A stretch of 64,000 nt of DNA from Rotaria sordida. Taxonomy: Eukaryota; Rotifera; Eurotatoria; Philodinida; Philodinidae. Positions 11,101-22,063 of this stretch are shown here, piece by piece. The number at the start of each line of letters is the position of its first letter. The stretch's first letter is position 1. The notes below the pieces were generated by a model. It worked only from the letters and a program-made list of their open reading frames with translations. It did not search any database and was not told where the DNA came from. The position numbers were made by a program, and so were the translations under genes. The stretch is taken from assembly GCA_905250125.1 (NCBI GenBank), contig CAJNOL010000182.1, positions 1 through 64,000 on the forward strand, written 5' to 3'.

Positions 11101-14100
11101 TATTGAAATTTTGTCTAATTCATTCTCTGACTCAAGAACAGATTTCGCGCTAGGTACACTCAAATCACCTAATAGTTTTTGAATGTGTTAAGACTACAAC
11201 GGAGACACTATAATAAAATTTTCAGTTCTATGTAGAGTCCGCTGGGTTGGTCCCGGATCCGAAAACTTTGGGGCTCTAGTTGTCCTATAAATGTGTAAAG
11301 TACACGAGCCATCGAATCCAAAAAAAAGCGGGAAAAAAGTATCTCGTATTTTCGCGACAGTTATTCAATTCCGATTAGGAAATTTCATTGAGAGTATCAC
11401 AGTTCACTTCGACCGAGTCCAAGACTGAAAATTTTGAATCCGACGAACTCTAGTTTCAATGCCATGTGATTTGAGAGACATATTCATCAAACAAGAGTCA
11501 AAATTTGTTCATTTAATAATGTAAAACTCTCTGTAGACCCTCAGTCTATGTATTTAATTTTGTTTTTATTTGAAAGAAAAAAATGTCAAGATGCAAGGCA
11601 TTGCGGAGTTCTTTTTTTTTTTAAAGTTATATATCTTATGTAGAAGGAAATAGTGATTAATTCGATGCTTCAAAAAATTACCTAAAAGTGAAGATCTATT
11701 GATTGAAGAGCTTGCAGATATAGTAAGAATACAATTTAATCAAAAATAAACAGAGACTCTGTTATGCGGGGCATCTTGACATGTTCTTTCAAGCAAAAAA
11801 ACAAAACAGGCAATTGGCTATAATTAAAATCCTTTAAGAATTTTGAGATGTACGAACGAACAAGTATCAAGGGAGAAAAAAAAATGGAAAAGATTTTTCT
11901 GGAATAGAAATTTTATAATATTTTCGTAGTTTTAATTCTTCGCGTGTTGTATTTATCAATTAGTTAATTTCTTTTGCATGTTGAAAAAGCTTTTTTTTCT
12001 CTTTGAATTACAGTAAAACTTGTCTAGGCATATTTGACATTCATCATACAATCTTTGCTTACAGAAATAATAATGTTTTCTGGAAGAAGATGACAGAAAT
12101 CAGTGAAAATTATATTATAGAACAAGGGGCTAACCTACAAAGTGTTTTCATTTTGAAAGATGATCATATCTTCGACTAGTCTTTGACATATTCGCTATAA
12201 TTTCGATGTTTCTCATGAAAATTGTTTTTTTTCGAAGGAGAGAGAGGATTTCAAGATAACTCGCTTATTTGTTTGATCGTATTTCAAATCTTTTTTTTTC
12301 GTCTTCTATTGAGATCAAATTGTCAATTAATTTTATTGAATTATTGACGTTTTTCAAAATGTAAAAAGTTTAGAGAAAGTGTTCTCAATGCTCTTTTCAA
12401 GAACATCGAACTCTTATCTTATCTGATAATTGATAACGTCATTGGCTATTTATATCAGTCTCAATATCGTGGTTTTTACCTGAGGAACTTTATTGAATCT
12501 ACTAATTATGTACCGCTTTTTATAAATATCTTTTTTTTTTCATTGGCTATGTTCACCAACAAAAACAAAACATAATCTTGTTTTTCAAAGAATTAATAAA
12601 TAATTAGAAGTAATTTTATTGTTCATACTTAATAATTACTGAAATTCTTTCATTGATCTGCAGGATATTAATAGTTTTTCCGAACATGACATAACTCGAC
12701 TTTAATAATGATCAATTAGCTTTGTTCAAAGTATAGACTCACTTAATAAACTGAAATAATAGAAAAACAAATATTAAAAGTACTTCGTATAATGCTATAA
12801 AACATTCTTTTAATGTCATTTTGTTTTTCATCATACATTTAATCAAATAGTGGAAAGTTCCGAAACTTCTCGTTTAGAAGTCAAGTATCCATAATAAAGA
12901 TATGAAATTAAAAACAAAATAAAAAGGACAGAAGGAAATACCTCAAGTGTTACCATGCCAAGTGAATATATATCAACAGCTGTTGTAATTTGACTTAATT
13001 CTAGAATAAAAGTAAAATGATAACAAAATTTAATGTTTTTTTTTTTGTTGTTGTTTTGTTTTATTTATTAACTAACCATCATCTATTTCTGGAGCTTGAA
13101 AATGTAAATGTTTTGCTGATGGATCTGATATACTTTTTACATGACGATGTACTACATCAGGAGCAACTATATAAATAAATAAAAATTTTTAATTAGATTT
13201 TTTTTTGTTTTGTTTTATTTTTATATATAACAATTGACAATGCATAATTAATTTTCTTGTTCTTTTTTAAAATTAATTAGTAACAGCTGAGCGACAAGAA
13301 ATAAGCACAAGTGGAAAACATTAAATAATCGAAACCTACCGACGCCCAAATCAGCGAAGGCTTTCAACTGAGGATAATGTACTATAGATATAAGTATTAT
13401 CTTTTTATTTCAATCTATTTTTCCGTACATTAAAAAAATTCACTTTCAAATAATTCAACTTACGTGATCCGATCTTTAGAAGGCCGGTATTTTGTATAAA
13501 AATTGTATCGCAAGTTAGATTGCCATGAATAATAGGTTCTTCACATGAATGTAAATAACTATAAAAAAAACAAGGTTTTACGATATGTTTGTTTGTATTG
13601 AAGGAATGATGTGAAAGGATGTTAAAATTATTATTATTAGCATACTTTAGTGCTGATAATAATTGAATACACCATCGTCGCCAAGAATTTTTCGATAAAT
13701 TTTGTTTTGTTCTTTTCGTTTTACGTAAAAATGTTTTTAAAGAACCACTTGACATATATTCAGTGATAAAAACAACCTAGAGATATTAGATTAAAAAAAT
13801 TTGAAACAAAAAAAAATCGTCTGGTTTTTTTAAAAAAATAATTACTCGTGGACGATCATCATTTTTCGTACGATCTTGCCAATAATCATGAAATTTAACA
13901 ATATTCATATGGTTTAAATCGATTAATTTATTAAAAACTTCACTGACTTTATTCTAAAAAATTATAGTTTTAAATTACAATAAAACAAAAAAAAAATTCA
14001 ACATACATGTTGTATATCACTAATTTTTCTTTCAGAAAATAAAACTTCATTCCAAACAACTTCAACACCTTCTTCTGTATCCATTGCTAAATAGGATGCA

Positions 14101-14503
14101 TCAATACCTGGAATATCACGTTGAGAAACCTTAAAAATAAAATGTTTTTTGTTTGTTTGTTTTTCTTTCTATTCAAAATGAAAAGTAAATAAATTATTAT
14201 ACTGTTTCACGTCGTTTTTGCCACCGAGAACATGGACTTGATTCAATATAAACAGGTTCATCTTCATCATCATCATCATCATTATCAGTTAGTGCTTGAG
14301 GTTTATTTGAACCACTATTTGTTGTTGTTTCACTAGCACCACCTCCATCTTTACTCTAGATAAATAAAATAAATAAATTTAATTATTATTTTTTGTTATT
14401 TTGTTGTTTTGTTTTTTAGATACATATATATATATTGGTTTTTTTTTTTGATTAATCTCACCTCTTCTTCAACATTAACCGTTTCTTCTTTGTCCTGATT
14501 CAT
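8193..14503 (-). CDS. NRBP1: Nuclear receptor-binding protein (NRBP) pseudokinase, 14 exons
   Basis: Joining 14462-14503, 14203-14355, 14007-14129, 13846-13953, 13646-13776, 13464-13558, 13077-13166, 12942-13000, 10894-10992, 10696-10828, 10527-10638, 9952-10459, 9765-9884 and 8193-8459 gives one open frame of about 679 residues with all phases agreeing. It follows animal NRBP1/2 closely (YLAMDTEEGVEVVWNEV; EYMSSGSLK; IIHGNLTCDTIFIQ; KRPTARQLLFHPALFE; DLDKLLEDV near 330). As in that family the kinase fold lacks catalysis: Asn92 sits at the VAIK lysine, HGN (197-199) replaces HRD and IGSLAP (215-220) replaces DFG. NRBPs are adaptors in protein-degradation and Rac/ER-Golgi trafficking contexts. 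A Ser/Thr/Asn-rich insert (exon 12) separates the pseudokinase from the conserved C-terminal helical segment (LAKELLEHGLI). Intron 8 (10993-12941) is unusually long and contains a dispersed repeat. Confidence 0.95.
11215..11480 (-). repeat. Dispersed repeat copy inside NRBP intron 8
   Basis: The reverse complement of this segment aligns with 47440-47690, which lies in an intron of a thioesterase gene. Shared blocks include gaattgaata, acgagata-ttttt, attcgatg and agcggact. It is locally richer in G+C than the surrounding intron. Identity is about 65-70% by eye, so the copies are old. Confidence 0.55.
13340..13367 (-). other. Possible 28-nt cryptic or poison micro-exon in NRBP intron 6
   Basis: Within the intron between NRBP exons 6 and 7, a 28-base GC-richer segment is bounded on the minus strand by a good acceptor (attatcctcag) and a good donor (gtaggt). 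Inclusion would shift the frame (28 is not a multiple of 3) and place a TGA five codons in. The annotated protein therefore skips it. It could be used to switch off expression, or it may be chance. Confidence 0.25.
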
Positions 14504-15969
14504 TGTTTAATGAAAATAATATTGTGACAAGAAAAAAAAATGTTCATTTATAGAAGATTTTTTTTGTTTTCTTGTTCTTTCCTGTTTTTGACAGAATAAA
14601 GAAGAAAAAAATGTCCTTGCTTGTTCTATTTAATTTTTTTTTTATCGCTTCTCGAAAATAACTATTTATTTGTCCGATATAACGCGAAAGACAGTAGCGG
14701 AAACAAAATAAGATTCGTTAATAGTATTATAGCTGTACGATAGATAGAGAGTGAAAGAATAGATAGAAAGAGAGAAAAACACATACGCGACGATAATGAT
14801 CGAATAGTATCATACATTTTTAAGCCATCCGTAGGGGGCGTACATGTGAAGAACGAAAGAGAAAAAATCGATCACTCAGCTGTTCGAAGCTCTCGTCTCC
14901 ATATTTATCATTCTTCATAATCTCTACGACATAACATGTTTGTCACATAACTAGAAACCATGTGCATTAGATAGAATCGCAAGTGTTCGTTTTTTCACAT
15001 AGTAATTTAAAATATTTTCTCACACATTCAATAAATAATGAATTATGGAGTTGTTTATTAGACAAAAAAAAAAATTTTTTTTTAGAAAAATTATTTTCTT
15101 ATTCAAAAAGTAGAAAATAGAATTAGCAAATCATCTCTAATTACAATCATTCATCATTTTCTAATCTGTCAAGAAGATTTGCCTACCAGCGACAACGGCA
15201 GGTGACTTCTTTTTCCCATTATCATCATCATTCAATATGTTCATTCATGGAAGATAATAGCAAATATTTGAATAAATAGAATAAAGTAGACTTGTCTTTT
15301 TCTGGATTTTGTCGTGTACTACGATGCTGTCATACGTTCAATTATAAACAACAACAAATATTAATGTTGTACATTTTAATTGTAAACTGTAATACTAGTA
15401 ATAATCAAAAGATAAAACTACAGAACAAAAAAATAAGGGGAATAAAAGCATGTGACGTAAACATCCATTGAGTATTACTACGCCGATAGAAATGAAGCAA
15501 AAAAAAAGAGAAGAAAGAGGAAAAAAAAATTTCTGTGTTGTTTTGGACTTTATCCAAGCATATTAACAAGCAGATGTTGCCTTTTTCTATATGATGCTGT
15601 TTTCGTAGGTATGTTTGAAAAGAATGCATAGATGTTTATCTCGCAAGAAAAAAAAATTGAAGGTTAAGAGTGCAGGTGTGAATTACGATGTTGTTTTCGT
15701 TCGCTCTAATCGAATTTATTTTGTACATACATACAAGTATACTATCGAACGTCGCAACAAGATCATGTGTTGTTATTTCTTTCATTTTTTGTTGTGCTGT
15801 TTTCGACGTACATATGTGCAAGACTAACACGTGTTTGTTTGTACGCATCAATAAATAATCATATTTTATCTCATGCATAGTAAATAAATTAATATTATTA
15901 GAGAAAAAAAATATGAAAAGTGGTCTAAGTTATATGTCAATAAAAAAAATAAAAAAATATTTGAAATAC
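14504..15969. other. NRBP 5' region, non-coding
   Basis: AT-rich sequence containing the probable promoter of the short NRBP transcript and, if the exon at 15970-16035 is used, a first intron. Short open frames on both strands at 15405-15878 have no family features and overlap one another, so I did not call them. Confidence 0.5.
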
Positions 15970-16035
15970 CTGTTCTCCGCTACGATGACTATGATATCCT
16001 GAACTTGTTCGCTTTATCTTCTGCATACGAAACAT
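15970..16035 (-). CDS. Probable alternative first coding exon of NRBP
   Basis: On the minus strand an ATG at 16035 opens 22 codons (MFRMQKIKRTSS then GYHSHRSGEQ) that end exactly at a consensus donor (cag|gtatttc). The exon is in phase 0, the same phase as annotated NRBP exon 1, so it would join exon 2 (ending at 14355) in frame and replace the acidic 14-residue start (MNQDKEETVNVEEE) by a basic one. Its codon content looks coding while the surrounding sequence does not. The alternative is that it is a 5'-untranslated exon, or the first exon of a transcript I cannot follow. It lies about 1.5 kb upstream of the other start. Confidence 0.45.
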
Positions 16036-17969
16036 TGTGGATAAATTTGAAATCTTTGTTCATTCGTTGAAAACAAAAACAAGCAAAATTAATCAACAAT
16101 TGAAATTGAATATATTGGCAACTAAGTAGGAATGAATATTGGTCGTGACACCACTTAAGTCGTCGACCAGTCAGCAATATTGAAAAGTGTAAGCGAAAGA
16201 AACTGATGAAGAAAGAAAATGAGAGAACAAAAAAACAGAATAACTATCTACCGTTTTTGGTAGCAGCGGAAGGAGAACATATACACACATACGCACATAT
16301 ATTGAGAATACAGAAAGCAAAATAAGATAAAAATAAAAATTTGACACGTAGTCATGAAAAAGTAGAAAATAATAGTTTAGAAATGTCCAATTATTATATT
16401 ATTTCATACGAAATTCTCGATCAAAATTTTCTTTTATATTGAAAATATTCATAATCAAATTATTTATCTGAGAAGATACATTTAGATGAAATCGAAATCA
16501 AAAATTTTCAACTACCAATTATAAGATAAATCTTGTTTAGCAAATGTATCATTGATTGATATACTAACATTAGAGTTGATGTTCTTTCACTATTAAATAA
16601 AAAAGATGTTCCATCGTCTAATATTATTTTATATCAGAAGATGAAATATTTTTTTGACACTACCTTTAATACTATCACATATTCACTGTTGAGCATTTTT
16701 GGTAAACGAATACTTAAAAGTTTTCTGTTTTATGTTTTTTCTTAAGAAATTGTAAACATCAGCAAGACAAACTTCTTTTTTTTGGTTTCGTCTTGTCTAT
16801 GTTTAAGATGTAAATAATCATCAGTTTTTTTTGTTAAGATATGAATCGTTTGTAATTTCTTATTCAATTTAAAGAAATACAATTGGAATATGATTATTGT
16901 ACATTATCAAGGATATTATTACATGATCATTATTTATTGTATTCATATCGATAATATTTGAAATTTATTGATTGTATTTTTTTCATTGTTAGATATTTAG
17001 TTTTAGAAGAAATTTTCATACGTGAACTTCTGATTATTGAATTAGTCCTTCGTATTTTCTTTTCTTTTTTTAGTTTATTAAGATACACTTTCATCAGCTT
17101 TTGTCTTTGTTATTTCTTTCTACTGTATGAACCAGAAAAATATCACCCATAAACGCTGATTATTTATCGATAAAATAATGAAAAAGAAAAATATTTTGTT
17201 TACCATTCTATATATAAAGTTATATTTCAGACTCAACTATCTATAATCAAGTACAGTGATGCACTTAAATAACCTTTCGTTCGAATAGACACGATCATAA
17301 AATATATGAAACAGAAAAAAAAAACCAGTCATTCATAATATAAATAATGTCTATCATGTCAATTCGAGGGAAAGAATATTCTTATACAGAAATCGAGTCA
17401 ATACAGATAATAACATAACTAAGTATAAATTATTTTATAAAAAACAAATCAAGCATTTTGTACTTAATGGAATTTTCATATAAATTTGAAGCTTGTCGTG
17501 TTCTAATCGCATTTTTATGCGATAGCCTTTGAATCTAATATTGTTTTATTTCAGACAAATATTTTAATTATTATTACTATGTAAACCAGAGTTTCGTGTT
17601 TAAGTACGGACAACAACGTCGATTAGAATTCCAGTGAAAGAGTCGCTAAAAAAACGACGCTATTCCTCCCGACGTAGTTTGCCAGGACATTACGATGTTT
17701 ATTTAAGATAAATAGCTGATGCGAGTAATTTTCATTTTCACACTGATTTTGAGTATATTTATAATTTCAAGTGCGTAGAACGTAGAAAAACGTTGACTAG
17801 ATTTCTTAAGGTGAGTTTTGCATATCAAGGGAAGTATGTAGACATACAGAGCCCTTTAAAGAATAATTCTTATCTAAAGTTCACATGCGTCGAATGTTGA
17901 TTGAAACAACTAAGATAAATTTTAATACTATTGTCAATAGAATATTCATTTAATTTATACAGGAGGCTG
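16036..17969. other. Non-coding sequence
   Basis: AT-rich with no supported exon. The frame at 16958-17152 is very rich in Ile/Phe/Leu as expected of random AT-rich DNA. Around 17600-17700 the composition is briefly less AT-rich, without any recognisable feature. Confidence 0.5.
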
Positions 17970-19606
17970 TCAATATTATCTAACAATTAGATTATTTTAT
18001 TTTTATTTTTTTGTATATATCTCAAACATTAGATTAACTAGAGGCATCTGGTTTCCATTAGATTACATCCCATAATCCCTAGCGTACTAATAAAAACAAT
18101 TCTAGGTCAGTAGATTGACCCGTTTAATTTTTATTGACGGCACAATCGTAGTACGTCGTTTTTCATGTTTCCTAAATTATCGAGCCACTTGATTTTGCAA
18201 ACTGGTACGCGTCTATTCTAAGCTAAAATTTTCTTTATGATACATAATTCAATAGAATAAGGTGCACTCTACGTAAGAAGTACATTTTATTGTAGGTTTT
18301 CTTTTAAGTATGAGTTTCAAATAATGCTTTTTGATCTCTATCGGAAATTTTCAACAACAAAGCAACAAAAGGCTTTTTTTTTCATATAATGTTTAACCAA
18401 TTTAGTGTTCAATATAGCATTAGCAAGAGTATTACAAGTCGCACAATATATTCTAGTTTTGTTGATAATAAACTTTGGAAAATTGTGTTGACCGTCTCGT
18501 ACGTATAGGCCAATCATAGATAGATCTTCTTGTTCGATCTCATTCATGCATTGAAGGACGTATAAAAATTTGTTTTAAGAGAATGGATTTGTAGGGAATC
18601 TTTATTTGTATAAAACTCTCATATTTGAAATCAAAGTCGATTACATCACTTAAGTTCTATACCTTTGTGATATTATAAATAGCAGGAGTGAAAAGTTTAC
18701 CGTAGTCCCAGTAACAGACTGGATATATATCTTCACAAAATAAAGATATATCAAATGAAGCATAATATAGCGCATTGTTCTAAATTTCGCCCTTTATCTA
18801 GACAGACATGACGCACAAAAATTGACTGTGTATTTGATGAGATCTACGCTTGTTCTATTGCTGGAAATACGGTAAAATTTTCACTCCTGCTATTTATAAT
18901 ATAACAAAGGTATAGAACTTAAGTGATGTAATCGACTTTGATTTCAAATATGAGAATTTTGTACAAATAAAGATTTTCTACAAGTCCATTCTCCTAAAAC
19001 ATTTTTTTATACCTTCTTCAATGGGTAAAAGAGATCGAACAAGAAGATCAATCTATGATTGGCCTATACATACGAGACGGTCATCACAATTTTCCAAAAT
19101 TGATTATCAATGAAAATAGAATATATTATGCGACTTGTAATACTATGACTAATACTATATTGAACAGTAAATTGGTTAAACATTATATGAAAAAAAAGTC
19201 TTTTGTTGCTTTGTTATTGAAAATTTTTGATATAAGCCAAAAAAAACATTATTTGAAATTCATACTCAAAAGAAAACCTATAATAAAATGTACTTCTTAC
19301 GTAGAGTGCAGCTTATTCTATTGAATTATGTATGATAAAGAACTGTTCAGCTTAGAATAGACGCGTACCAGTTTGCAAAACCAAATGGCTGGATAATTTA
19401 GAGAACATGAAAAACGATATACTACGATTATATCGTCAATAAAAAATTAAATAGACCAATGAATTAACCTAGAATTGTTTTTACTAGTACACTAGGGACT
19501 ATGGGGAGTAGTCTGATGAAAATCAGATCATTCTAGCTCATCTAGTTTTTGAGATATATACATAAAATAAAACACAATAGTCTATTTGTTGGACAATTTT
19601 GATGAC
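17970..19606. mobile_element. Foldback element: two ~735-bp inverted arms with relic ORFs
   Basis: Sequence from about 17970 to 18705 is repeated in reverse complement at about 18868 to 19606, with roughly 85-90% identity by eye and a spacer of about 160 bases. Each arm carries a related reading frame pointing outward: 18547-18338 (-) and 19055-19324 (+). They share IEQED-SMIGLY-RDG-HNFPK, a CATCNT motif and LVKHYMKKK. The Cys-x2-Cys followed by a His resembles, weakly, a BED-type zinc finger, as found at the N-terminus of hAT transposases, but no catalytic domain is present. This is best read as a non-autonomous foldback transposon or a palindromic duplication of a transposon end. Target-site duplications were not identified. 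Confidence 0.7.
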
Positions 19607-21754
19607 CACTGCATGTTCGATTCTAATAAAAACGATGTTTATATTTTAAGTTTTACAATGTGTCTCATAAATATGTATTAATAGTTGTCATGAACAATCT
19701 GATCGTTTTATTCTGATGTTTTGGATAATCATTAGATTAAATCAGCTTCATTAAGATTATATATTTTTGAGTGAAATTTTTGACAAGTTTATTTATTTTC
19801 TATAAAACCAATAATTAAATAATATAGAATATATAGTTTTAAAAGTTCCTAATTAGACTTCTGTTATTAAATATCATGAAAATATGAAAACAAAAAAAAT
19901 CTTTGACAAAATCAATAGATTAATATTAAAGAAATCGTAAAAGATTTATTCTATTTGTAAAACAACAAAAAGAAAATTCAGACCAGAGCTACTGAAGAAT
20001 AAAAATCAAACATTATACTCTATTTGACCTTGTATTAATAAAATAGATAAAGTAACTTATAAGAGTATGCATCAATTTTCTTTTTAAATAGAAACTCTCA
20101 TTGATTTAATAAGTTCTGTTTTTGATATTTAACTACAATCAATATTAATTCATTGTCCCTATATTGTATTCTGTTCCTTGATCAAAATAAATGCAACGTA
20201 TTTTTGATTGTCTCAACTTTGTTTAAAAATAAAAATATCAAAAATATAAAGTCGAAAGAACACAATAGTACAAACGTTGAAAGTAAAAATACTGACTATT
20301 GAAGTAGACACTTCTGCATATTTTCTCATTCCGAAAATAAAAAAACCTGAACAGCTAAATTCAAATCAAATTTTTATTACTGAAAAAGAAAGAATGAAAG
20401 ACAAGTAAAAAAATACTTGAAAATATTTTAATGTATCGATCTTAAATAATGTTGTTATTGTACAATCATAAATTTTTTTATTTTACTACAATAAAAGACA
20501 AATACTTGAAGAGATCAAATGCTGTAATAAAATAATTATTATATCGATTATACAACATGCTTACTCGATTTTATAATGCTATTGTTCATTTGTTTTTCTA
20601 CTTCGATGAACTAGAAGATCATTGAAGTATAATATTCTGTACATGTTATTCTTCTATTTTCATAAAATTCTAAGTATTTGCATGATTTTGATAAATACGA
20701 GAATTTATCCGATTATAATAACTTGCAATTAGTGTATGGATGGGTGTGTCTTTTCTTTAGTCACACACCAGATAAATCGATATTGATCATGTAATAATGA
20801 TATCTTTCGAAACAGTCTTTTAAAATTTTACTTTTTATTGTTATACAATTTTTGTTTGGACATTTTTTACTTTCGACTAAAGTTGAGTTCACTGTATTTT
20901 TATCTACAGTAATACTTATTCAAATATTTTACAAATCCTTCAGAGCAGTTTAAATTTCGACTACCAACTGGAAAAAAAACTGCATAATTTTGGTAGATAT
21001 TTTTTAAACACTTATGCTTATCTTAACTTTCTTCATTCGAATGGATTGAATTAAAGATCATCTAGAAAAATACTTTTTGTCAATGTCTTTTTGATAAATT
21101 TACACAATGTATCATGCATGGTTTTTTCAATCTTACATTTAACAATCGATATGTATTACTCATTAACACAAAGAAAAGTCACTAACAGTTTAATATCGGA
21201 TGGACAAATTATTAGCGACATACGTTCAATTGGGAATACTTTGAATCAAATACCATTGTAGCTGCTACTTATGAATTCTCTTCTTGAGAAAGATTTTACG
21301 ATTCATAGCAACGTACTCATGATATTCAATAAGTCATCATCTTGAGCTCTAGATTGTAGTGAACCTATTATCATATCTATCGTTTTCACACTAGTACAAA
21401 TTTCATTGCTTTTCATCAAATAGTATCAATCAATGATTGAGTTTCATGGATTTTAAAATGAATTATATCATTTGTATAGTAAACATACGTATATCAATAC
21501 GTTTGAAAACTTAAAGATAAAAATAATTATATTTATAACAAAAGATGTTAATTAGAAGATTTTCATCGAGTTTATTATGTTTAAAAATTTCACATCATAT
21601 AGGTATAGAATTTCTAATTATTTAACATAGAGACTGTATTTCTATCAATCAAATCGTTTCGAAGAGGATACATTGTTTTATTTTTCTTTTTACGTTATAT
21701 AAGAAGTTGATTAATATGCTATTAATAAAATAATTTTATCTTCGAATGATATAA
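19607..21754. other. Non-coding sequence
   Basis: Very AT-rich; no reading frame or linked exons could be supported on either strand. Confidence 0.55.
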
Positions 21755-22063
21755 TTATACTTTGAAACATTCACTTATTTTGCCAGGTCGATGTCGGCAT
21801 AAATTTGGAAAACAACAAGGACGACGTAAAAGACCACAAGATTCACATGGTGAAAATTTTCGACGAACATTTTCAATCTCTTCATCACTATTATCATTTT
21901 GTAAATTAGTAAATTGATCATTTTCTTCTTCTTCTTCTTCTTCTTCTTCTATTTGACGACTTCCCATTCGAAATGATTCTTCATCATTGTTATTCATTGC
22001 TTCTGAGTAGATAACCAAAACAAAAGTAATGAATACTATACATAAAATCATGGAGTTTTTCAT
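21755..22063 (-). CDS. Small secreted acidic pro-peptide with six-cysteine C-terminus
   Basis: A 102-residue protein starting at the ATG at 22063, chosen because it begins a clean signal peptide (MKNSMILCIVFITFVLVIYS, cleavage probably after SEA near residue 22). The signal is followed by an acidic stretch with a run of about nine Glu encoded by a (TTC)n/(GAA)n microsatellite, then a dibasic site (VRRK). The C-terminal domain has six cysteines spaced C-x2-C-x6-CC-x4-C-x10-C. The layout signal-propeptide-basic site-Cys-rich end is that of processed secreted peptides, and the C-C-CC-C-C order is compatible with an inhibitor-cystine-knot fold. The ESC...PCC spacing also recalls agouti-type domains, but weakly. 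Function is unknown; hormone, antimicrobial or other extracellular roles are all possible. An upstream in-frame ATG exists but would bury the signal peptide. Confidence 0.7.
   Translation of the reverse strand: MKNSMILCIVFITFVLVIYSEAMNNNDEESFRMGSRQIEEEEEEEEENDQFTNLQNDNSDEEIENVRRKFSPCESCGLLRRPCCFPNLCRHRPGKISECFKV

Noticed and set aside
13464..13755. Reading NRBP exon ORFs straight through introns
   Set aside because: The unspliced translation includes intron-encoded Asn/Phe runs; the spliced junctions at 13646 and 13558 restore the NRBP sequence exactly.
15405..15878. Three overlapping ORFs upstream of NRBP
   Set aside because: They overlap on opposite strands, have no motifs and are expected by chance.
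18700..18870. Spacer of the foldback element as a shared promoter for the two outward ORFs
   Set aside because: The ORFs are short relics without a complete domain, so a promoter claim has no support.
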